A stretch of DNA of 15,679 nucleotides, from the NCBI GenBank assembly GCA_030430975.1, contig JAUIKB010000024.1:1-15679 (forward strand), read 5' to 3'. Numbering within the stretch: position 1 is the first letter of the stretch; each line of letters opens with the position of its first letter. Under the pieces are notes generated by a model. That model did not search any database. It was not told where the DNA came from and was given only the letters and a program-made list of their open reading frames with translations. Origin of the DNA: Polyangia bacterium (lineage in GTDB: Bacteria; Myxococcota_A; Polyangia; Polyangiales; Polyangiaceae). Of this stretch, positions 1-7,365 are shown piece by piece. The translations under genes were made by a program, and so were the position numbers.

Positions 1-115
1 TGGTGGCGCTTGGCGCTGATCCGCCGCAAGCGATGGCGCTGGCGGCGGCTCCGCCGATGAGGCCCTCCCGAACCAATAGGCGAAGAAAGCGCAATCGCAA
101 ACGCTGAGAACTCAT
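1..115 (-). CDS. Partial lipoprotein, paralogue of the downstream-overlapping ferritin-like lipoprotein (N-terminus only)
   Basis: Reading leftwards from an ATG at 115-113, 38 codons are open to the window edge. They give a lipoprotein signal peptide: a basic start (R5, R7, R9, R12), a small-residue hydrophobic stretch, then I-A-C with the lipid-accepting cysteine at residue 30. The ATG overlaps the TGA of the upstream gene as ATGA, so translation is probably coupled. The N-terminus matches that neighbour position by position (MSxxRLRLR, aromatic at 10, L11, and E17 inside the hydrophobic stretch), so the two are probably tandem paralogues. If so, the missing part should be another ferritin-like di-iron domain, but nothing of that domain is visible here. 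The signal peptide and overlap are directly seen; the family is inference. Confidence 0.7.
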   Translation of the reverse strand, partial: MSSQRLRLRFLRLLVREGLIGGAAASAIACGGSAPSAT

Positions 116-1317
116 GTGTTGCTCACTTTCGAGTCATTGAGAAGCGCGCTGCTGACGTGGGATTTGAGAGCGGCGACACACGGCAGCACGATTTCCGTGA
201 TCGTCTCGGCGACCAGCGAACGCATTTCCACGTCGCTAAGCCAATAGTCGTCACACCGGGTGTTTCGATGCGCGCCGAGCAGGCCGTTAGCCGCTAGGTG
301 CAGCACGTCGACGGTGCTCGGTTGGATGCTGACCGCCCACGCGATGATGCGCCAGGCGACTTCGGCGTGTCGTTCCTCGTCGCGCGCGATGCCCTCCAAG
401 ATACGGCGTGTCTGCGCGTCACCACAGCGTTGCGCAGCGGCTCGCGCGACGCGCGCGGCGATAGTTTCATTAAGGAAACCGTCTACTAGGTTTTCCCGAA
501 CCAGGGCGTCGAGGTCGGCGTTGATGGGTGCCAGCGATGCGGGCAGCGGCGATGGCAGCGGCTGCCCATCCAGCCATCGAGCGGCTTGGGCGAAGCAGTC
601 CGACGCGTGGCGCGTTTCGTCCCGCGCGGCTTCGCTAACGGCGCTCAGCAGTGACGTCGGCGCGCCCAGGGCGATCAGCTGGAGGTTCAGTCGGGCGAAC
701 GCGGCGATCGACGCATGCTCTTCCCGCGCGGCGCGGATCCAGTACCGCGCTAGCTCGGTTGCGTCGTCGGCGCCGGCGGTTTCGGAGAGTTGGGCTACGC
801 CGTCCACGATCAGCGGTCGGCCCTTCATGACCGGATAGCGGCGGCGCTGCTCGTAGCAGCAGGCGTCGAAGAACCCATTCGAGCGGGCCTCGTTGGTCAG
901 CGCTTCACTGAACGGCGCGCGGCTCGGCTGTCCCAAGTTCGGCGGTCTTGGTCGGCGGGCGCCCAGCGGCACATCTTTGCGCGAATCTGGATAGAGCTGA
1001 GCCGGGCAGGCGAGGAACTTGCTGTTGGCGTAGTTTAGCGGGACCTCCCGCTCCGGAGTGCACCCGCGTTGTCGACCGTTGTTAGCAGGCTGCCATTTCG
1101 GATGGTCGGTGCGCGCCGGGAGCGCTTGCTCGCCGTCATCTTTCGGTTTGCTCGAATCGTCTTCGTCAGGCGGCGTCGCGATTGCGATCTCGACGGGGCG
1201 TCCAGTGGCGGACTGAGCGGGTGCGGCGCCTTGGCAGCCCGCCAAGGCAGCTGCTGCGAACGCGCTTTCTAAGCCGATCGCAGTCAGGTATCGAAGGCGG
1301 AGTCGTGATGCGCTCAT
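112..1317 (-). CDS. Ferritin-like di-iron lipoprotein
   Basis: This 401-residue protein begins with a lipoprotein signal peptide ending L-A-G-C, with Cys28 as lipid anchor. A low-complexity linker and a Cys-containing segment follow (C86, C104, C153-C154 and a GRPLIVDG stretch at about 166-173). A four-helix ferritin-like domain occupies roughly 185-335. The likely iron ligands are E200 (in EEHAS), E234 and H237 (ExxRH), E284 on the third helix, and E314 and H317 (EERHA). That set is complete for a carboxylate-bridged di-iron site. The lipid anchor places it outside the cytoplasmic membrane; whether it oxidises a substrate, stores iron or handles peroxide cannot be told. The hydrophobic core of the signal carries a glutamate (E17), which is unusual and is shared with the overlapping gene on its left. 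The fold is well supported, the role unknown. Confidence 0.85.
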   Translation of the reverse strand: MSASRLRLRYLTAIGLESAFAAAALAGCQGAAPAQSATGRPVEIAIATPPDEDDSSKPKDDGEQALPARTDHPKWQPANNGRQRGCTPEREVPLNYANSKFLACPAQLYPDSRKDVPLGARRPRPPNLGQPSRAPFSEALTNEARSNGFFDACCYEQRRRYPVMKGRPLIVDGVAQLSETAGADDATELARYWIRAAREEHASIAAFARLNLQLIALGAPTSLLSAVSEAARDETRHASDCFAQAARWLDGQPLPSPLPASLAPINADLDALVRENLVDGFLNETIAARVARAAAQRCGDAQTRRILEGIARDEERHAEVAWRIIAWAVSIQPSTVDVLHLAANGLLGAHRNTRCDDYWLSDVEMRSLVAETITEIVLPCVAALKSHVSSALLNDSKVSNT

Positions 1318-1432
1318 AGCTTGAGTGTAGCCGGTTGTACTGCTGACGTAACGTCGAGGACCGGCCTGACTTACACAGGTGCGCGTCCGAAAACGGCAAG
1401 CTGGAGGGCGGTTGGACCGGCATACTTAGGGT
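1318..1432. promoter_or_regulatory. Divergent promoter region, ferritin-like lipoprotein / ada-alkA
   Basis: This 115-bp gap must hold both promoters. Near the repair gene, TACTTA (1423-1428) lies only a few bases before the GTG at 1433. If it is the -10 element, the message would be leaderless or nearly so. I looked for an Ada box; the stretch around 1388-1401 (AAAACGGCAAGC) only faintly recalls the E. coli pattern, so I do not call one. Confidence 0.35.
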
Positions 1433-2881
1433 GTGCTGAGCGATGCGGAGTGCTACCGGGCGATTCGCGCCCGCGACGAGCGGTTTGACGGCCGGATCTT
1501 CACGGGTGTCAAAACGACCGGGGTGTACTGCCGCCCGGTCTGCCGGGCGCGCCTTCCGCTGGCCAAGAACGTCGAGTTTTATCCGTCGGCCGCCGCGGCA
1601 GAGGCGGCGGGGTTCCGTCCTTGTCGCCGCTGTCGTCCGGAAAGCGCGCCCGGTAGTTCGGCTTGGAACGGTGCGGCGACCACCGTCAACCGCGCGCTGC
1701 GGTTGATCGAGGCTGGCGCGCTCGATGAAGGCTCCGTGTCGGACCTCGCCGCGCGATTGGGCGTCGGTGACCGGCATCTGCGAAGGCTCATGTTGGACCA
1801 TGTCGGCGTGACGCCGATCCGACTGGCTCAAACCCGCCGATTGCATGTAGCTCGGCAGCTCCTGGACGAGACGAGCCTGACGGTACTGGAGGCTGGCTAC
1901 GCAGCGGGATTCGCTTCGGCGAGTCGGTTTCAGCACGCATTCAAAGCGGCGTACGGTTGCGCACCGGGCGCGTTCCGCAAGCGGCGAATGCGCCGTGAGT
2001 CCAAGTGCATGCTGCGGCTGTCGTATCGCCCACCGCTGCAGTGGGAGCGGCTGCTCGAGTTTTTTGCGCTGCGGCAGGTGCCTGGGCTTGAGCAGGTTGA
2101 TGGCCTGGTTTACCGACGCGCGCTCAGCTTCGACGCTTCGAGTAGCGAGCGCGTGAGCGGTGTGATCGCGGTCAGCCCGGTGCCCGAACGCAGCGCGCTC
2201 AGGTTGACGGTTCCGAACCAGCTGTCGCCATGGCTGCGAGCGATCGTCCTGGCGACGCGCCGAGTGTTCGATCTCGCGACCGCGCCGTCAGCGCGCGAGT
2301 TGCTAGCTGAGGATCCGCTGATCGCGAGTCGTGTGGCCGGCGGTTTGATGCGGATTCCGGGCGCATACAGCGGGTTTGAGGTGGCGGTGCGGGCCTTACT
2401 CGGACAGCAGATCAGCGTGCGCGCCGCGACGACGCTGGTCGGGAAGGTGGTCAGACGATACGGGACCGAGTTTGAGGACGAGGCGGGTCAGCGATGGCGT
2501 TCGTTTCCGTCTGTGGAGCGCCTCGCGTCCGAAACGACGCCGGGCGTGGGCATGGTCGCTTCACGCTGGCAGGCCGTCGTCAGCATCGCGCGACGCATCG
2601 CCGCTGGCGACCTCGACCTTAGTCCCACGGCGGACCCTGCGGCCACCCGGAACGCCCTGCGTGCGATTCCGGGCGTCGGCCCGTGGACGGCCGAGTACAT
2701 CTGCCTGCGGGGCCTGGGCGATCCGGATGCGTTTCCTGCGCAAGACTTGGTGCTGAGGCGTGCGCTCACGGGCGCACAGCTCTCCACGCGTGAGCTTGAG
2801 AGCCACGCCGAAGCCTGGCGGCCGTACCGCGGGCACGCCGTCTTCGCTCTCTGGTCGACGCTGGAGCAACAATCGGAGTAG
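1433..2881 (+). CDS. alkA: Ada N-domain / AraC HTH / AlkA fusion: methyl sensor and 3-methyladenine DNA glycosylase
   Basis: This 482-residue protein has three parts. Residues 1-80 are the Ada zinc domain with C33, C37, C64 and C67, at the same spacing as E. coli Ada; C33 matches the methyl-accepting Cys38. Residues about 85-185 are an AraC-type helix-turn-helix region. From about 190 to the end is AlkA: an N-terminal glycosylase domain, then a helix-hairpin-helix (IPGVGPWTAEY) and catalytic Asp438 in PAQDLVLRR, aligned with E. coli Asp238. The first domain should take methyl groups from DNA phosphotriesters and turn the protein into an activator; the last excises N-alkylated bases. The Ogt domain found in E. 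coli Ada is absent and is supplied by the next gene, 3 bp away. The start is GTG; AGG lies just 2 bases before it, poor Shine-Dalgarno spacing. The same layout (AdaA-AlkA then Ogt) is known in Mycobacterium. Confidence 0.93.
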   Translation: MLSDAECYRAIRARDERFDGRIFTGVKTTGVYCRPVCRARLPLAKNVEFYPSAAAAEAAGFRPCRRCRPESAPGSSAWNGAATTVNRALRLIEAGALDEGSVSDLAARLGVGDRHLRRLMLDHVGVTPIRLAQTRRLHVARQLLDETSLTVLEAGYAAGFASASRFQHAFKAAYGCAPGAFRKRRMRRESKCMLRLSYRPPLQWERLLEFFALRQVPGLEQVDGLVYRRALSFDASSSERVSGVIAVSPVPERSALRLTVPNQLSPWLRAIVLATRRVFDLATAPSARELLAEDPLIASRVAGGLMRIPGAYSGFEVAVRALLGQQISVRAATTLVGKVVRRYGTEFEDEAGQRWRSFPSVERLASETTPGVGMVASRWQAVVSIARRIAAGDLDLSPTADPAATRNALRAIPGVGPWTAEYICLRGLGDPDAFPAQDLVLRRALTGAQLSTRELESHAEAWRPYRGHAVFALWSTLEQQSE

Positions 2882-2884
2882 AAA

Positions 2885-3391
2885 ATGAACCTGAACATCG
2901 ACCGTATCGAAACACCGCTCGGCGAGCTCGTCGCCGTGTGGGAGCCCGCCGGCTTGGTCGCGCTCGAATTTGCAGATCGCTGGCCTCGAGCACAACGCTA
3001 CCTGGCGCGGCGCTATTTCGGGCGCGCTCTGAGGCCTGCGACCTGGTCTCACCGTCCGCGGTTGGACGCCTACTTCGCGGGGGACATCGCGGCGCTGTCG
3101 TCGGTGCCAAGCGCAGCGGTCGGCACCCCGTTTCAGCGACGCGTGTGGGCGGCCCTGCGCGGAATCCAAGCGGGGACGACCGCTAGCTACGGAGAGCTGG
3201 CGAGATCGTTGGGAAAACCCACGGCGAGTCGAGCCGTCGGTGCGGCCAATGGCCAGAATCCCGTCGGGCTTGTCGTCCCGTGTCATCGCGTGGTGGGGGC
3301 AGACGGCCGCCTCACTGGATACGCCGGGGGTCTCGATCGAAAGCGCTGGCTCCTCGAGCACGAAGGAGCTCGAGCTAGCGACGCAGCTTGA
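2885..3391 (+). CDS. ogt: Methylated-DNA--protein-cysteine methyltransferase (Ogt/MGMT)
   Basis: This 168-residue protein repairs O6-alkylguanine by irreversible transfer of the alkyl group to its own cysteine. The signature VPCHRVVG is present, with Cys133 as acceptor and His134/Arg135 following. Upstream are the DNA-binding helix (TTASYGELARSLGKPTASRAV, with an arginine finger candidate R116) and N122. Length is normal for the stand-alone Ogt family. GGAG at 2875-2878 lies 6 bases before the ATG, inside the end of the preceding gene, so the two are almost certainly cotranscribed. It completes the function missing from the Ada-AlkA fusion. Confidence 0.95.
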   Translation: MNLNIDRIETPLGELVAVWEPAGLVALEFADRWPRAQRYLARRYFGRALRPATWSHRPRLDAYFAGDIAALSSVPSAAVGTPFQRRVWAALRGIQAGTTASYGELARSLGKPTASRAVGAANGQNPVGLVVPCHRVVGADGRLTGYAGGLDRKRWLLEHEGARASDAA

Positions 3392-3500
3392 GTCAGCCCG
3401 GTGCCAGGCGCCCGCAGCGCTCGACCGTCGCTGAGGTACGCGGGTCCGACTTCCAGGCTACAACCGGTGCATCGACAACGCAGGAATGTAGGTCTGTCGG

Positions 3501-4457
3501 CTAAAAGGCGTCGAGCATGAAGCCGAACCTGAGTCCGCCCCGTACGAACTGCGCAGCGGACCGACCGCCCCCGGCGAAGTAGTGCTCCACGGCGATCACT
3601 GCGCCCGCCCAGGGCAGAATGCCGCGGGTGCGCAGAGCCGACACGCCGATGCCCCCGCCCAGGCGAACGCCGTAGCTCAGTCGGTTATTATCGGCTTGAA
3701 AAAGCGATACCGGGGCTGCCTCCACTTCGTAGTGCCACGCGACGTTTCGAAACCGGAGCACGACCGGGACGGCCGGGAAAAAGTTGAGCACAAACTCCGA
3801 CGGGGACGTCTTCGGTTTGATCATGGCTCCACCTCCGAACTCGCCCCCGAACAGGACCGTGAGATTCTCGGTGAGACCGTGGCCGACGAGGATGCGGAGC
3901 AGTCCACCGCCGCCGTACGTCACAGTGCCCTCGGTGAATCGCAGCTGAGCCATGCCACCCGACTCAACGCTAAGGGTCCATTTGTGCCAGTCGGTTTGAC
4001 GGCCTTTGAATCCGGGTTCCGGTTGGACCCAAAACGGGCAGTCCGACTCGGCGCCGGCGATCGCCTTAGAGAGCACGAGACGTTGGCGTCGAGCATCGAG
4101 CGCTTCGCTGACGTCGTCGTCCACTTCGCCGCTGCGTTCAAACAGCAGTTCCGGATCGCCAGCCGCAGCTTCACGCTGCTCGACCTGCCGCAAGGCTCGA
4201 CGTCTTGCTTCGGGAGTCGTTCGGCACGTGGATTCGAGCGCGACTGGGTAGATTTCGCGAAGCTCCGCGCGATCCAAGAACCACCCGTTGCCTTCCTGCG
4301 ACGACACGATGCGCTGAATATCGAGTCGCAGTCCCTTTCCGGAATCCTTTCCGGAATCCTTTCCGGAATCCTTTCCGGAATCCGGCTGATCGGCGCCGAG
4401 CGGCGACGTTCCGAGCGCGATGGAGGCGACGGTCACGGCGGCGAGGAGTGAGCGCAT
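3501..4457 (-). CDS. Exported protein, probable outer-membrane beta-barrel, with DSGK repeat
   Basis: The 318-residue product has a Sec signal peptide (about 1-22, cleavage after LGA). A linker of four exact DSGK repeats (26-41) is followed by a charged, mostly helical segment (about 60-150) with two cysteines (C78, C140). A C-terminal half (about 158-318) is rich in alternating polar/hydrophobic strands and glycine turns and ends in phenylalanine, as many outer-membrane barrels do. The last 160 residues would give perhaps 8 strands. I do not recognise the family and give no transport function. It converges on ogt across 109 bp in which I see no convincing terminator. It diverges from the hydrolase gene across 57 bp. 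No strong ribosome binding site precedes the ATG. Confidence 0.75.
   Translation of the reverse strand: MRSLLAAVTVASIALGTSPLGADQPDSGKDSGKDSGKDSGKGLRLDIQRIVSSQEGNGWFLDRAELREIYPVALESTCRTTPEARRRALRQVEQREAAAGDPELLFERSGEVDDDVSEALDARRQRLVLSKAIAGAESDCPFWVQPEPGFKGRQTDWHKWTLSVESGGMAQLRFTEGTVTYGGGGLLRILVGHGLTENLTVLFGGEFGGGAMIKPKTSPSEFVLNFFPAVPVVLRFRNVAWHYEVEAAPVSLFQADNNRLSYGVRLGGGIGVSALRTRGILPWAGAVIAVEHYFAGGGRSAAQFVRGGLRFGFMLDAF
4336..4383. repeat. Perfect 4 x 12-bp tandem repeat (unit TTTCCGGAATCC)
   Basis: Four identical 12-bp units run from 4336 to 4383 with no mismatch. A partial match (CC) precedes the first unit and the sequence leaves the repeat after the fourth. Each unit contains the palindrome TTCCGGAA. 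On the minus strand the units encode DSGK four times just after the signal peptide of the probable outer-membrane protein. Because 12 is a multiple of 3, copy-number change keeps the frame. Confidence 0.97.
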
Positions 4458-4514
4458 CGCAAAGATATAGGGCGCCTATCACGGAACGGCAGCGTTGGTG
4501 ATAGGTTTCGTTGG
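4458..4514. promoter_or_regulatory. Divergent intergenic region with interlocking inverted repeats
   Basis: Three arms lie in this 57-bp gap: ATAGG (4467-4471), CCTATCAC (4475-4482) and GTGATAGG (4498-4505). The middle arm is the exact complement of the right one (8 bp, 15-base spacer) and pairs over 5 bp with the left one (3-base spacer). Inside the larger loop, AACG (4485-4488) and CGTT (4493-4496) can extend the stem. The right arm contains the only Shine-Dalgarno-like AGG before the hydrolase ATG (9-base spacing). It may be a shared operator or an mRNA hairpin that covers the ribosome site. Confidence 0.5.
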
Positions 4515-5348
4515 ATGCCGTTCAACCTCGCGCACTCGATTCTTGGTGCAGACGAAGCGGAACACACCGCATTAGTCCTGCACGGCGCACTGGGCTCGCA
4601 ACAGAACTGGCGCGGGTTCGCGCGCGGTATGGTGCGTCGCTTTCCGCGTTGGCGGATAGTGCTTGCGGACTTGCGCCATCATGGTGATTCACATCCAGCT
4701 CCACCACCGAACACGCTGGCTGCGTGTGCCGAAGACGTTGCTCGACTGATCGACGCTGTGGGCGGAGTCAACGCCGTGATCGGTCATTCGATGGGTGGCA
4801 AGGTCGGTCTAGCCTATGCCGCCGGCGATGGCGGTCCGGTCGCATCATCGGTGCGCCAGGTGTGGCTGCTGGATTCACTTCCCGGTGCGCAACTCGACGC
4901 GCTTGCTGGCGATCACGAGATCTATCGGGTGCTGCGGGCGACCGAATCTCTTGAACTCCCGGTGGCGCGCCGGGACGCGATTATTGCCCCATTGAAAAGT
5001 GCGGGTTTGTCGGATGGCATCTGCCGTTGGATGACTACAAACTTGAAACTCACGGACGATGGCTATGAGTTGACGCTCAATACTCAGGGCATTCGACAGC
5101 TGATGGACGACTATTTTCGGCGCGACCTTTGGCCGGTGCTCGAAGAGCCCCGCCAGACTCTCCAGATCCACTTGGTTGTGGCGCAGGACAGCGATCGGTT
5201 CAGTCCAGAGGTTCGGCAGCGGGCGCGGGCGATACCTGCCGAGAGCCAAGTCCACACCCATCTTCTCGCAGACAGTGGGCACTGGGTTCACATCGACAAT
5301 CCCAAGGGTCTCGGCGACCTCCTGGAGCGTCAGCTGTTCGGAGCGTAG
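4515..5348 (+). CDS. Alpha/beta-hydrolase, YbfF/ABHD11-like esterase
   Basis: The 277-residue protein has the alpha/beta-hydrolase plan: oxyanion region LHGALGS (22-28), DLRHHGDS (52-59), the nucleophile elbow GHSMGGK with Ser92, an acid candidate Asp225 or Asp227 in VVAQDSDRFS, and His256 in DSGHWVHIDNP. The combination of NW after the oxyanion loop, DLRxHGDS and GHSMGGK is typical of the YbfF/ABHD11 esterase group. These act on short acyl esters or thioesters. There is no signal peptide, so it should be cytoplasmic. The physiological substrate cannot be read from sequence. The ATG at 4515 is the only good start; the inverted repeat in front may control it. Confidence 0.9.
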   Translation: MPFNLAHSILGADEAEHTALVLHGALGSQQNWRGFARGMVRRFPRWRIVLADLRHHGDSHPAPPPNTLAACAEDVARLIDAVGGVNAVIGHSMGGKVGLAYAAGDGGPVASSVRQVWLLDSLPGAQLDALAGDHEIYRVLRATESLELPVARRDAIIAPLKSAGLSDGICRWMTTNLKLTDDGYELTLNTQGIRQLMDDYFRRDLWPVLEEPRQTLQIHLVVAQDSDRFSPEVRQRARAIPAESQVHTHLLADSGHWVHIDNPKGLGDLLERQLFGA

Positions 5349-5389
5349 CCTTGGGCCCAAGGATCGATTCTCGCCGGGGTCAGACACCT

Positions 5390-5740
5390 ATGCGATTCGT
5401 GGGCCTAGTTTCGGCTGCCGGGCTGCTGCTCGGCGTGGCCTGCAGCGGATCAGCCAAGCAAGCCGATAAGAGCCCGCTGTCGCAGCAGAGTGGCTACTTC
5501 ACGCCCCCGCCCAAGCCAGGACACAGCATCGCCAGCAGCAAACTCTGTCGTTGTCGGTCGTGCTCCCCCGCCAAATGCTGTGTCGGGCCTGAGGACCAGC
5601 CGGCGCCAGAATGTGACTCGTACGATTTCAGCGAGTGTGCGGTGAAGATTCAAAGCTGCGAAAGCCGGTGTATTGAGCATCGGTGGCGCGTCCCGCTCGA
5701 AAAGAGCTGCGAAAGTACCCGCCCTGAGCAGTGCTGCTAA
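5390..5740 (+). CDS. Cysteine-rich lipoprotein (12 cysteines after the anchor)
   Basis: I set the start at ATG 5390 because a lipoprotein signal follows directly: MRF, a hydrophobic stretch, then L-G-V-A-C with Cys18 as anchor. The open frame extends further upstream but overlaps the hydrolase gene and makes no sense there. The 116-residue precursor has a Ser/Pro linker to about residue 50, then 12 cysteines in about 65 residues, including CRCRSC, KCC and a terminal CC. The even number suggests a disulfide-bonded envelope domain; metal binding is an alternative. I do not recognise the family. It lies 41 bp after the hydrolase stop and may be in the same transcript. Confidence 0.7.
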   Translation: MRFVGLVSAAGLLLGVACSGSAKQADKSPLSQQSGYFTPPPKPGHSIASSKLCRCRSCSPAKCCVGPEDQPAPECDSYDFSECAVKIQSCESRCIEHRWRVPLEKSCESTRPEQCC

Positions 5741-5791
5741 GTAGCGGCGCTCGAGTGTTGCAGGCAGCCCGTCGGGGCTATAGTGCGCGGC

Positions 5792-6817
5792 ATGCATCGC
5801 TCGTCGTCGGACCCGTCTCGGGGTTGTTCCACGCTCCTCGCCCGCTGTGTGGGACTAGCCTTACTCATCGCGCCTCTGGGCGTGACGGCTGCCTGCGAGA
5901 AGAAATCCAACCAGCCAAAGCCGGCTGCATCGGCCACTGAGGACCGGTACTCCGACGGCAAGATCCTCGCGCAGCGTAAAGACGACTTCAAGAAGTACTG
6001 GAAGTCGTATCGCGCCGTCGACCCGTGCCCGCTGCCGCTGTCGGAAGAGCAGCGGAAGCGCTGCGCCGAAGTGCCGGTGGATCGCAAGGCGCTGCGCGAA
6101 GTGGAGACGAGCGGCGGTAGCGACGATGCGATCATGGACGCGGCGTTCAAGCTCGCGATGAGCGCGCACTACGTTCGTGAAGTGCTTGAGCAGTACACCG
6201 TGCGCTACATGCTCGACAAGACGGTGCCCGTGGGCGCTGCGCCGAGCGCGTCCGGGTCGGCGCAGCCTGCTCCCTCCTCGTCGGTGCCGCCCCCGTCACG
6301 AATTCCCGGTTTCAAGCGGGTCAAGCCGGTCGCTCCGGCTCCGGTCGGATCGGCATCCGCACATTCGGACCACGATGACCATGCGGCGCCGACGCCGAGC
6401 GGCATGCGTGGGGACGCTCACGCCAACCACGGACACAAGGACGCCAAAGAGGGCAGCGCGAACCCATGGTCCAAGCATTTTACCCAGTACGACGCGGTGG
6501 CGCGCGAAGCAGCGCGCCGCCTGTCTGTGTTCTTGCGAGTCGGACCATTGCCCGTGCGAAAAAAGGCACTCGCGCACATGAAGAAGCTCGTGATGGAGTA
6601 TCCGAAATCACGGCATGGCGTGATGTTTCTTCGCGAGGCTTGGCTGTTAGAGAGCAACAAGCCGTTTCGGGCCGAGATCGACAAGGTTTACCAAGCGGCA
6701 AAAAAGTCGATCGCCCACGAGTACAAGAAGCGCACCTTTCCAAAGCCGGGGCCTAAGGGGCCGCCCAAGTTGTTGAAGCTCCCGAAGGCGCCGGGTAAGA
6801 AGACCCTCAAACCCTAA
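5792..6817 (+). CDS. Histidine-rich lipoprotein of unknown function
   Basis: Starting at ATG 5792 the product is 341 residues; an in-frame GTG at 5783 adds three and has GGGG 5 bases ahead, so it is a real alternative. The signal peptide ends V-T-A-A-C with Cys35 as anchor. A helical region (about 50-145, C79 and C91) is followed by a Ser/Pro/Ala linker. A histidine-rich patch at 191-215 holds six histidines (HSDHDDH and HANHGH) and could bind Zn, Cu or Ni. A second helical domain spans about 228-312, and the tail is Lys/Pro-rich (about 313-341). The basic tail could bind peptidoglycan, LPS or nucleic acid. No family recognised. The next gene starts 11 bp downstream. Confidence 0.75.
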   Translation: MHRSSSDPSRGCSTLLARCVGLALLIAPLGVTAACEKKSNQPKPAASATEDRYSDGKILAQRKDDFKKYWKSYRAVDPCPLPLSEEQRKRCAEVPVDRKALREVETSGGSDDAIMDAAFKLAMSAHYVREVLEQYTVRYMLDKTVPVGAAPSASGSAQPAPSSSVPPPSRIPGFKRVKPVAPAPVGSASAHSDHDDHAAPTPSGMRGDAHANHGHKDAKEGSANPWSKHFTQYDAVAREAARRLSVFLRVGPLPVRKKALAHMKKLVMEYPKSRHGVMFLREAWLLESNKPFRAEIDKVYQAAKKSIAHEYKKRTFPKPGPKGPPKLLKLPKAPGKKTLKP

Positions 6818-6828
6818 CGGCAAACATC

Positions 6829-7365
6829 ATGCCCATGGTTCAGCGTACGATGATGGCCCAGCAGGCCTTCGACTTCAGTACGCTGTTTGCGCTGAACTTC
6901 GCGCGCAAATCGGTGGCCGGAACCTGCGCGCGGCGTCCGCACCTGATCGCTCCCCCGGAGACCACCGGAGGTGGCAAGCAGACTGTTCAGCACATCGTGC
7001 TGGAGGCTGACCCGCGCGGTGCGGGGGCGACGGTAACCGTGGGGTGGGTCGACGTGACCAAGAAGCGGGCGTCGCTGCGCACGCTCGGATGCATTGAGGG
7101 CATGGCGCGCGCGCGTCGCCGCGCTAACGAGCTAGATCCCGCCACCTACCAGACGTTCTTCAACGAAGCTCAGCAGTTTCTCACGGCGCATGGATTCGCT
7201 GTGCAGTACGAAGCGGAGCCTCCCCCTGCCTCGGTTCCGCCCCCAGCGAATGGTTCGAGCGGCACGCGGATCGCCGCCTGGCTGATGATATCGCTGATCG
7301 CGTTCGTCCTGCTCGGAGTCGTCGCGGTGGCGCTCTACTTCTGGTCGAGAGGTTTCCGTTGGTGA
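6829..7365 (+). CDS. Small C-terminally anchored membrane protein
   Basis: The 178-residue product has no N-terminal signal. It has a compact domain (about 50-127: two or three strands, then two helices), a Pro-rich spacer (about 130-145) and one transmembrane helix at about 147-171 followed by a short basic end (SRGFRW). It should be held in the inner membrane with its domain in the cytoplasm. ATGs at 6829, 6835, 6850 and 6853 compete and none has a good Shine-Dalgarno. Its TGA overlaps the next GTG start as GTGA, so the two products are probably made together and may interact. Family unknown. Confidence 0.7.
   Translation: MPMVQRTMMAQQAFDFSTLFALNFARKSVAGTCARRPHLIAPPETTGGGKQTVQHIVLEADPRGAGATVTVGWVDVTKKRASLRTLGCIEGMARARRRANELDPATYQTFFNEAQQFLTAHGFAVQYEAEPPPASVPPPANGSSGTRIAAWLMISLIAFVLLGVVAVALYFWSRGFRW

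Noticed and set aside
1..60. Plus-strand tail ending in TGA with Trp/Arg-rich residues, possibly the end of an upstream gene
   Set aside because: The minus strand offers a lipoprotein signal paralogous to the neighbour with an ATGA overlap, which explains these bases better.
260..838. Plus-strand open frame opposite the ferritin-like gene
   Set aside because: Its composition (Arg/Ser/Ala) is typical of the antisense of a GC-rich gene, and the minus strand has a complete di-iron motif set.
1388..1401. Possible Ada box before ada-alkA
   Set aside because: Similarity to the E. coli sequence is too weak, and the box is not known for this group.
1166..1936. Minus-strand open frame spanning the ferritin-like / ada-alkA intergenic region
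   Set aside because: It crosses two well-supported genes in other frames and shows no recognisable domain.
2561..3361. Minus-strand open frame opposite alkA and ogt
   Set aside because: Antisense of two confidently identified enzymes; no motif of its own.
3582..4451. Long plus-strand open frame (289 codons) opposite the probable outer-membrane protein
   Set aside because: It mirrors the minus-strand gene, has no signal or motif, and its repeat peptide is only the antisense of the DSGK minisatellite. The minus frame has a signal peptide and a coherent barrel-like C-terminus.
5129..5389. Upstream extension of the Cys-rich lipoprotein frame
   Set aside because: It overlaps the hydrolase gene including its catalytic His region, and the lipoprotein signal begins only at 5390.
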